Positions 58,057 to 64,000 of a stretch of DNA of 64,000 nt are shown here, in pieces. Both the position numbers and the translations under genes were made by a program. Below the pieces are notes generated by a model, which made no database searches, was not told the DNA's origin, and saw nothing but the letters and a program-made list of their open reading frames with translations. How positions within the stretch are numbered: position 1 is the first letter of the stretch; each line of letters begins with the position of its first letter. Location of the stretch: NCBI GenBank assembly GCA_019739225.1, contig JAHHDT010000006.1, positions 791,501 to 855,500 on the forward strand, in the 5' to 3' direction. This DNA comes from Aquamicrobium sp. (lineage in GTDB: Bacteria > Pseudomonadota > Alphaproteobacteria > Rhizobiales > Rhizobiaceae).

Positions 58057-59040
58057 TCAGCAAGAGGCGAGGGCCTGTTCCTGCTTTATGCGCTCGCGCA
58101 GCGCATCGGTCGTATTGGGATAGCGCTGGAGCACTTCGGTGAAGGTCGCGCAAGCGACGTCGCGCTGGTTCAGCGCGGCCAATGACACGCCTAGCTTGAA
58201 AAGGGTGTCGGGCGCCTTGCGCGCCTCCGGATAGTCGCGGCTGGCGGCTAGGAAAATCTCGGCAGCCTCCCGCGGCTTTTCCTGCGCCAGAAGCGCTTCG
58301 CCCAGCCAGAAATGCGCGTCGGCGGCGTGCTCGCTGTCGGGGTACTGCGCCAGCAGATCGCGGAAGCCGGTTTCCGCGGTACCGTAGTCGCCGGACAGGA
58401 TGAATTCGTAGGAATTGCGGTAAAGCTCGTCATCACCACCGCTGCCACTCGGCAGGGCGGCAACCGTCGTGTCGTCTTCCGTTTGCTCCGGCAGGCCGCC
58501 ACCGATCGCATTACCGTTTTCGTCGAAAGTGATCGTTCCGAAAGTGCGGGGCGGAGTACCACGCACTTCGCTACTGTCCTCGACGCGCGGCGCGGCGGCA
58601 TAATATTCATCGTCGCCGCTGCCGCCGGCGCTGTTGCTTGTATCGGCGGTTGCGCGATCCCGCGTCGGGGACGCGCCTCCGGCATCGGACCGCTTCTGCT
58701 CCAGTTCCTGGAAGCGCAGCTCGTTGTCTTCCTGCATGCGGCGAAGCTGATCCTGCATCTGCAGGATCTGGAAGTTGAGCTCCTCCAGCGTGCCTGTGAG
58801 CTGACGAACCTGCTCCTCGAGCTGCGCTACGCGCGGATCCGTCACCTGCGCGTATTGCACAGGATCGCTTCGGGTTGCCGGTTGTGTCGCACCTGGCAGG
58901 CGGAGCGACGGCATCGAGAATGCGATGACGGGCGCTGGGGACGACGTCGGGGCGTTTCCGGCGACATCGCGCGCCTGCGCGGCCCCCGCCATCAGGATCG
59001 GCAGCGCCACGATGCCACCGAGTAAGGTTCGCAGGAACAT
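58057..59040 (-). CDS. cpoB: Cell division coordinator CpoB (YbgF), Tol-Pal associated
   Basis: A 327-residue periplasmic protein that links peptidoglycan synthesis with outer-membrane constriction. Signal peptide at 1-23 (FLRTLLGGIVALPILMAGAA), coiled coil at about 78-125 (VAQLEEQVRQLTGTLEELNF), a low-complexity linker, and three TPR repeats at about 205-320 (LYRNSYEFILSGDYGTAETG). Same strand as pal but after its terminator, so it has its own promoter within 59041-59198. The ATG at 59040 gives the cleanest signal peptide. Confidence 0.92.
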   Translation of the reverse strand: MFLRTLLGGIVALPILMAGAAQARDVAGNAPTSSPAPVIAFSMPSLRLPGATQPATRSDPVQYAQVTDPRVAQLEEQVRQLTGTLEELNFQILQMQDQLRRMQEDNELRFQELEQKRSDAGGASPTRDRATADTSNSAGGSGDDEYYAAAPRVEDSSEVRGTPPRTFGTITFDENGNAIGGGLPEQTEDDTTVAALPSGSGGDDELYRNSYEFILSGDYGTAETGFRDLLAQYPDSEHAADAHFWLGEALLAQEKPREAAEIFLAASRDYPEARKAPDTLFKLGVSLAALNQRDVACATFTEVLQRYPNTTDALRERIKQEQALASC

Positions 59041-59146
59041 GTCGGGTCTCTTCACCTTTGGCTCTTTCACTGGGTCTGGTGGTCGATCTAGGCTCTTTTA
59101 TCAGGACCGCCGAGTTCGGCCAAATTTTGTTTCGGATAAAGCAAAA

Positions 59147-59169
59147 GAGGCGGCCGTGAAGGCCGCCTC
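59147..59169 (-). terminator. Rho-independent terminator after pal
   Basis: Read on the - strand: GAGGCGGCC-TTCAC-GGCCGCCTC followed by TTTTGCTTT, 29 bases after the pal stop. It separates the tol-pal transcript from cpoB. Confidence 0.9.
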
Positions 59170-59198
59170 CCGCATTCTTCAAAACATATCGGTCCGGT

Positions 59199-59705
59199 TC
59201 AGCTTCCGGCGCCGTTCAGCACGGTGACGGCGCGCCGGTTCTGCGACCAGCAGGAAATATTGTCGCAAACGGCAACCGGGCGTTCCTTGCCGTAAGAAAT
59301 GGTGCGGATGCGATTTGCCGCGACACCGCGTGCGACGAGGAAGTCGCGAGCTGCGGCCGCGCGGCGCGCACCCAGAGCAAGGTTGTATTCGCGGGTTCCG
59401 CGCTCGTCGGCATGGCCTTCGACCGTGATCGCGTAGGTGCCGTACTGGTTCAGCCACTGGGCCTGGCGGCTCAGGGTCTGCTGGGCGTCCGCGCGGATCA
59501 GCGAGGAGTCGGTGTCGAAGAAAATGCGGTCTCCGATGTTGACCGTGAAGTCCTGGCTCGACCCTGGGGTCGCGGAGCCGGCTCCACCGAGGCCGAGATC
59601 GCCAGGATTGTTCGGCGTCTGCTTGTTGGCGCAGCCGGCGATCGCCAGCATGGCGACCAGCACGATGGCGGCAGGGTTACGTGTGATGGCTGCGATACGG
59701 CGCAT
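59199..59705 (-). CDS. pal: Peptidoglycan-associated lipoprotein Pal
   Basis: A 168-residue outer-membrane lipoprotein that ties the outer membrane to peptidoglycan. Lipoprotein signal with lipobox LAIAGC (Cys25 or close), Gly-rich linker, and an OmpA-like peptidoglycan-binding domain from about 60 (FFDTDSSLIRADAQQTLSRQ, EGHADERGTREYNLALGARR). Start at 59705 with GGAGAGGCGGC upstream. Last gene of the tolQRAB-pal run; a terminator follows. The 230 bases between pal and tolB (59706-59935) hold no gene. Confidence 0.96.
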   Translation of the reverse strand: MRRIAAITRNPAAIVLVAMLAIAGCANKQTPNNPGDLGLGGAGSATPGSSQDFTVNIGDRIFFDTDSSLIRADAQQTLSRQAQWLNQYGTYAITVEGHADERGTREYNLALGARRAAAARDFLVARGVAANRIRTISYGKERPVAVCDNISCWSQNRRAVTVLNGAGS

Positions 59706-59935
59706 GCCGCCTCTCCTTCGCAATTTATCGAATGTGGTGAACGTCTAGTAACCATGTCGCGGTTAACTTGCGCTCAACAAACAGGGTTAACGATGTCCTA
59801 ATGGCCCGTCCGAGACGCGTCGATCAGATTGTCGACTCGCCAGCCTTTCGCCCGCACACTAGGCCGAAATACGGCGGAAACGCGGCGTTTTGACGAGAAG
59901 GCGACGCTGGAGGCCGCCTCCTGTCGTGGTGGAGC

Positions 59936-61252
59936 TCAATCGAGAAGCGGAGACCAGGCCGGGTCGGAAGCAAAGTTTGGCGTGGGTATCGACTGCTCGT
60001 TGCGGCCCGTCAGGTCGATCGAGAACAGGCGCGGCCCACCGCCGCCCGCGGCTTCGCGGAAGAACATGAGGACGCGGCCGTTCGGGGCCCATGTAGGCCC
60101 TTCCTGAAGGAAGCCCGACGACAGGATGCGTTCGCCCGAGCCGTCGACACGCATGACGCCGATCTGGAATTCGCCGCCGCTTTGCTTGGTGAAGGCGATG
60201 AGATCGCCGCGCGGCGACCAGACCGGCGTAGAGTAGGTGCCGTCGCCGAACGAGATTCGCTGCGGGTTCGAGCCATCGGCGCCCATCACGTAAATGTGCG
60301 GGCGGCCGCCGCGATCCGAGGTGAAGACGACCCTGTTGCCGTCGGGTGAGTAAGAAGGCGACGTGTCGATCGAGTTGGAGCTGGTCATGCGCGTGGTGGT
60401 GCGGCTGCGCAGATCCATCGTGTAGATGTTCGAGTTGCCGTCGTCGCGCAGCAAGCTCATGATCACCTTCTGCCCATCGGGTGAGAAGCGCGGGGCGAAG
60501 GTCATGCCGGGGAAATTGCCGACGAGTTCACGCTGTCCCGTTTCGATCTGCAGCAGGTAAACCTGCGGCTGGCCGCTCTCGTAGGACATGTAGGTTATTT
60601 CCTGCCGGTTCGGCGAGAAACGCGGGGTCAGAACGATCGACCTGCCGTCGGACAGCGCGCGCAGATTGGCGCCGTCCTGATCCATAATCGCCAGCCGCTT
60701 GACGCGCTGGTTCTTGGGGCCGGTTTCCTCGACAAAGACGACGCGGGTGTCGAAATAGCCTTTTTCGCCAGTCAGGCGCTCATAGATCGCGTCCGCGATG
60801 ATGTGGGCGACGCGCCGCCAGTTTGCGGGATTGGCGAAGAACTGCTCGCCGACGAGCTGCTGTCCGGCGAAGGTATCCCAGAGGCGGAACTCCGCGCGCA
60901 GCCTTCCATCGGCCTCTTTGGTCACGCGTCCGGTGACGATCGCCTGCGCATTGATGACCTTCCAGTCGTCGAAGCGGGGAGCAGCGTCCGGGTTGGAGAC
61001 GTTCTCGATGAAGGCGGCCTTGTCGATGGGAGCGAACAGGCCGGAGCGTTTCAAGTCGGCAGTGATGACCGCCGCGATCTCCTGGCCGATAGCATCCGAC
61101 GACACGAAATCGGTAATGGCGATAGGCAGGGGCTCGACGACGCCTTGCGTGATGTCGATCTCGAGCACTGCTCTTGCGGGCTGCGAGGCAGCAAGCGCGA
61201 GGCCCGCTGCCAGCATTCCGATCTTGAATAGGTTTGTCAGGGATTTCATCAT
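59936..61252 (-). CDS. tolB: Tol-Pal system beta-propeller protein TolB
   Basis: A 438-residue periplasmic protein that binds Pal. Signal peptide at 1-28 ([20 protein letters not shown]), TolB N-terminal domain at about 30-160, then a six-bladed WD40-like propeller with repeats such as [34 protein letters not shown] and [20 protein letters not shown]. The start is ATG 61252 (or the next codon), 58 bases after tolA, with GAGG before it. Confidence 0.95.
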   Translation of the reverse strand: MMKSLTNLFKIGMLAAGLALAASQPARAVLEIDITQGVVEPLPIAITDFVSSDAIGQEIAAVITADLKRSGLFAPIDKAAFIENVSNPDAAPRFDDWKVINAQAIVTGRVTKEADGRLRAEFRLWDTFAGQQLVGEQFFANPANWRRVAHIIADAIYERLTGEKGYFDTRVVFVEETGPKNQRVKRLAIMDQDGANLRALSDGRSIVLTPRFSPNRQEITYMSYESGQPQVYLLQIETGQRELVGNFPGMTFAPRFSPDGQKVIMSLLRDDGNSNIYTMDLRSRTTTRMTSSNSIDTSPSYSPDGNRVVFTSDRGGRPHIYVMGADGSNPQRISFGDGTYSTPVWSPRGDLIAFTKQSGGEFQIGVMRVDGSGERILSSGFLQEGPTWAPNGRVLMFFREAAGGGGPRLFSIDLTGRNEQSIPTPNFASDPAWSPLLD

Positions 61253-61310
61253 TCGTTTGGCCTCATGGGTCCGATAGGGCTCATGCCGGTTTGATGGCGT
61301 TCCATTCAGG

Positions 61311-62369
61311 TCAGAACATGTCACGCGGGTCGAAGTTCACCACGACTTCCGACCAGGTGTTGTACTTGTCGCTGGGAAGCTGGAAGCCGCGCTGGCTGCA
61401 GATGCGGATGGCGCGCGTCGTGCTTTCGTCGAACTGGCGGTTGCCGCTTGCCTTCTCGATGACCGGGCTTCCCTCCAGGGTGCCGGACGGGTCGAGGCGG
61501 AAACGAACCGTGGTCTGCAGGTCGGAAGAGCTTTCCGCTCCGACAGGCACGTTCCAGCAGCTACGAAGCTGCGCGATGATCGCGTCACGCTCGCTCTGGG
61601 TGAGCTGTGCGCCTGTGGTTTCACGGCCGCCGAGCGCGGCCTGTTCGTTCGAGCGCTGCGCGCCGCCGCCCGACGCGCGGTCTCGGTTGAGAAGCGCTGC
61701 CACCTGGTCCTCGAGATTTTCGGATTCGCGGTCGCTGGCCGTTGCCTGCTGACGCTGCTCCGTCTGTCGTTCCGGCTCGCGGCGCTCCGGCGTGCGTGCC
61801 GTCTGCGCCTGCGGCGGCTGCGGACGAGACTGGGGAGCCGGCGCGCTTGTTGGCAGACTCACGCTTTCCTGCTCCTGGGGAGCCTCGGCTACCTCGGTTT
61901 CCGGTACCGGGTCAGGCGCCACTTCCTGCTGGGGCCGAGGTTCGGGCGCCACCTCGGTGGTGGGCACCGGCTCCGGGCGCTCCGGCTCGGCCTGCGGTTC
62001 CGGTTCAGGTTCGGGTTCCGGCGCGGGGGTGGGCGGAGTTGGCGCGGGAGGAGGGGCCTCTGCCGTTTCGACCGGCCGCGGTCTTGGGTCGGGTGTCGGC
62101 GGTGCGGTCGTGTCGACCGTGTTGTCTCCGACGCGTTCCGCATCATCAACCACATCGGTCCGGGTGGTGGGGGTGGGCGCCGGTCGCTCAGCCGCCGGCG
62201 CTTCGCGTTCGCCCTGAACGCTCTGCGCGAACTCTGCCATGGGGACGATGTCCACCGGGAAAGACTCGACGTCGGCAACCTCCATCGGACGCGGCGACGA
62301 CAGCGTGAAGAGCCCGAAGCCCAGCACGACCGTGTGCAACACCAGCGATGTCGTCAGCCCGGCCTTCAT
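61311..62369 (-). CDS. tolA: TolA-like energy-transducing protein
   Basis: A 352-residue protein with an N-terminal inner-membrane helix ([20 protein letters not shown]), a Pro/Glu-rich periplasmic arm at about 60-185 (many PxPxP repeats), a charged coiled stretch at 190-250 and a C-terminal TonB/TolA-like domain at about 255-345 ([20 protein letters not shown]). It spans the periplasm to Pal/TolB. The arm is Pro-rich, more TonB-like than the long Ala-rich helix of enteric TolA, as usual in alphaproteobacteria. It lies 5 bases after tolR. Confidence 0.9.
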   Translation of the reverse strand: MKAGLTTSLVLHTVVLGFGLFTLSSPRPMEVADVESFPVDIVPMAEFAQSVQGEREAPAAERPAPTPTTRTDVVDDAERVGDNTVDTTAPPTPDPRPRPVETAEAPPPAPTPPTPAPEPEPEPEPQAEPERPEPVPTTEVAPEPRPQQEVAPDPVPETEVAEAPQEQESVSLPTSAPAPQSRPQPPQAQTARTPERREPERQTEQRQQATASDRESENLEDQVAALLNRDRASGGGAQRSNEQAALGGRETTGAQLTQSERDAIIAQLRSCWNVPVGAESSSDLQTTVRFRLDPSGTLEGSPVIEKASGNRQFDESTTRAIRICSQRGFQLPSDKYNTWSEVVVNFDPRDMF

Positions 62370-62374
62370 GCCTT

Positions 62375-62830
62375 TCAGCTATCCTGTTCCTGCAGCGTCA
62401 CCAGGCCCAGGTTGCGGTAACCCGCCGAGGAGATGCGCGCCATAACACGCATGACGGTGCCATAATCGGCATCGCGGTCGCCGCGAACGAAGATGCGCTC
62501 CTCGTAACCTGTCTGGGCGATGGCCTGGAGCTTGGGGACGATCTCGTCGATGCCGATCTCGGTTTCCTGAAGGAATATCTGGCCTTCCTGGTTGACCGAT
62601 ACGGTGATGGGCTGCGTCTCCGCGTTGAGCGCGCGCGCCTGCGTTTCGGGCAGCTCGATGGGTACCCCAACGGTCAGCAGCGGAGCCGCCACCATGAAGA
62701 TGATGAGCAGCACCAGCATCACGTCCACGAAAGGCGTGACGTTGATCTCCGATACCAGCGCGTGATGCCTGCCGCGTCTTCTGTGGCCGCGTCCACCGCG
62801 CCCGCCGGTCTGGCCGATTGACATTCCCAT
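62375..62830 (-). CDS. tolR: Tol-Pal system protein TolR
   Basis: A 151-residue ExbD/TolR-family protein. Basic Gly/Arg/His-rich N-terminus, one TM helix at about 32-55 with the ion-pathway Asp in INVTPFVDVMLVLLIIFMVA, and a periplasmic domain. It forms the proton-driven motor with TolQ. The ATG at 62830 has AGGAG 8 bases upstream. It lies 11 bases after tolQ. Confidence 0.95.
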   Translation of the reverse strand: MGMSIGQTGGRGGRGHRRRGRHHALVSEINVTPFVDVMLVLLIIFMVAAPLLTVGVPIELPETQARALNAETQPITVSVNQEGQIFLQETEIGIDEIVPKLQAIAQTGYEERIFVRGDRDADYGTVMRVMARISSAGYRNLGLVTLQEQDS

Positions 62831-62841
62831 GGAACCCGCTC

Positions 62842-63558
62842 CTAAGCCGCCGCTCGCGTGACGACCTTTTCATCGATTTGCCGCGACAGTATGGCCGAGA
62901 ACTCGTCGGCGAAGCCCTCCATCCGCAGCCCGATCTTGCCAGCATCCGACGCCAGTTTGTTGTAGGCGATTGTCGCTGGAATAGCCGCCAGCAGGCCGAG
63001 TGCCGTGGCCAGAAGAGCTTCGGCGATACCGGGCGCGACGACGGCGAGATTGGTGGCGCCGGAACCTGCGATGGCCTGGAAAGAGGTCATGATGCCGATC
63101 ACGGTGCCGAAAAGTCCGATAAAGGGTGCAGCCGAACCCACGGAAGCGAGAAAGCCGAGGCGTGCTTCGAGACGTTCCATCTCGCGTGTCAGCGCCAGGT
63201 CCATTGCCTTGTCGATGCGCGTCTGCAGGCTGAGAGGCGACTTGACGCCTTTTTCGAAGCTCTTCTTCCATTCCCGCATGGCGGCGACGAAGATCGAGCC
63301 CATGCCGGTCGTCTTGCGCTCCGAAAGCGAACGGTACAGATCTTCCAGGGATTGTCCCGACCAGAAGACTTCCTCGAACCGGCTCAGCGAGGCGCGCATG
63401 CGTGCATATGAGAGCAGCTTGTCGACGATGATGGCCCAGGTCCAGACCGAGGCTGCGAGAAGGCCGATCATGACCAGCTTGACAACCCAGCCGGCCTGCA
63501 TGAACAGGGCCCATATGGAGTGGTCGCCGCCGGGCGCGGCAAGAGCCATTTGTTCCAT
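62842..63558 (-). CDS. tolQ: Tol-Pal system protein TolQ
   Basis: A 238-residue MotA/TolQ/ExbB proton-channel subunit with three TM helices: about 22-42 (AGWVVKLVMIGLLAASVWTW), about 137-160 (LASVGSAAPFIGLFGTVIGI) and about 175-197. The pore motif GLFGTVIGIM is intact. It leads the tolQRAB-pal operon. The 221 bases before it (63559-63779) separate it from the thioesterase gene and may hold a promoter. Confidence 0.96.
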   Translation of the reverse strand: MEQMALAAPGGDHSIWALFMQAGWVVKLVMIGLLAASVWTWAIIVDKLLSYARMRASLSRFEEVFWSGQSLEDLYRSLSERKTTGMGSIFVAAMREWKKSFEKGVKSPLSLQTRIDKAMDLALTREMERLEARLGFLASVGSAAPFIGLFGTVIGIMTSFQAIAGSGATNLAVVAPGIAEALLATALGLLAAIPATIAYNKLASDAGKIGLRMEGFADEFSAILSRQIDEKVVTRAAA

Positions 63559-63779
63559 GAATCCTTAGTCCCTAAAGAGTATCGGGCATTCGCCAGCGGT
63601 TGCCCGTGCGCATCATTCCCTATCGACTTCGGTCCGTCGTCAGTCCGAACTCGCCCTCAATGCGCGGTTTCGGCCTTTTCCGGGCCAAATTTGGTGAAAC
63701 GAAGGCGCGTCGGATTCACGCGATGTTCACCACGATCTTGATGGACCGTTAAGGTTAAGGATCTGTTATGCGGGAGTGG

Positions 63780-64000
63780 TCAGCCGCGCGGCATGAAGGC
63801 GGCGACCCATTCCCTGGGAAACCTGCGCGGCCGGCCGCTCTCGGAGATGATCGCGGCCTCTACTTTTGCCTCGACCAGCAGCTCCTCGCCGCGCTTGAGT
63901 TGCTGCGCCATGAAGATACGCGCGCCGGAAACCTTCTCGGTGCGGGTTTCCACAATCAGGATGTCGTCGATGCGGGCAGGGGCCCGGAAATCGATTTCCA
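63780..64000 (-). CDS. ybgC: Tol-Pal associated acyl-CoA thioesterase YbgC, C-terminal part (partial gene)
   Basis: The frame on the - strand is open from the right edge to a TGA at 63780, giving about 73 residues of the C-terminal half of a hot-dog thioesterase: FRAPARIDDILIVETRTEKV, ARIFMAQQLKRGEELLVEAK and a final PREWVAAFMPRG. The catalytic Asp region would lie further upstream, outside the window. The place before tolQ fits ybgC, which heads tol operons. Confidence 0.85.
   Translation of the reverse strand, partial: EIDFRAPARIDDILIVETRTEKVSGARIFMAQQLKRGEELLVEAKVEAAIISESGRPRRFPREWVAAFMPRG

Overview
The window is GC-rich chromosomal DNA from an alphaproteobacterium, almost certainly a member of the Hyphomicrobiales (Rhizobiales), probably near the Phyllobacteriaceae/Mesorhizobium side. 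The reasons are the rhizobial chemotaxis gene set (globin-type soluble transducer, STAS protein, CheY1, CheA, CheW, CheY2, CheD and a small DxxxQ protein), a Rhizobium-type pyruvate carboxylase, a liv operon carrying a DUF6867 gene, and an interspersed inverted-repeat family of a type common in these genomes. No rRNA, tRNA, CRISPR array, phage or insertion sequence was seen. Nearly all of it is ordinary coding DNA with short intergenic gaps.

Region 1 (1-2573): the 3' end of an indolepyruvate ferredoxin oxidoreductase gene, then a DGPF/YCII protein gene translationally coupled to an ECF42-type sigma factor gene. Region 2 (2988-14277): a chemotaxis cluster in two convergent operons. The + arm is mcp-cheW-cheR-cheB-cheD. 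The - arm is icpA-like-cheS-like-cheY1-cheA-cheW-cheY2-cheT-like. Together they hold the parts of the standard single rhizobial che operon, with cheR, cheB and cheD moved to the facing arm and cheW and the transducer doubled. Region 3 (14560-22161): RidA, a LysR regulator divergent from methylmalonate-semialdehyde dehydrogenase, a small secreted orphan, and a GntR-controlled 4-hydroxyproline catabolic operon (deaminase, FAD dehydrogenase, epimerase).

Region 4 (22495-32125): a complete branched-chain amino acid ABC transporter (livH, livM, livG, livF, DUF6867 gene, binding protein), then pyruvate carboxylase with a TTG start. Region 5 (32197-43411): an SH3-domain membrane protein, an MFS transporter with a palindromic operator, a tiny DUF3309 protein, an RND efflux pump with its adaptor, and a periplasmic molybdenum hydroxylase of isoquinoline-oxidoreductase type with a di-heme cytochrome and a divergent TetR gene. 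Region 6 (43386-53658): a patatin-like lipase with 3-hydroxybutyrate dehydrogenase, ispG, a hybrid histidine kinase, a farnesyl-type prenyl synthase, mtgA, rpmF and an acyl-CoA synthetase. Region 7 (53707-64000): a TauE/SafE permease, ftsH, tilS, and the envelope operon cpoB-pal-tolB-tolA-tolR-tolQ-ybgC read right to left.

Several divergent promoters carry clear dyad operators: three TGATATATCA boxes (GntR), a 60-bp LysR-type dyad before mmsA, an inverted repeat between the TetR gene and the hydroxylase genes, and an 18-bp palindrome before the MFS gene. A near-identical 16-bp element lies before both pyc and bdhA and points to shared carbon/polyhydroxybutyrate control. The most interesting items are the split che cluster with its CheZ-like DxxxQ protein, the matching acidic-aromatic C-termini of four chemotaxis proteins, the LivG fusion to a helix-hairpin-helix tail, and the shared pyc/bdhA element.
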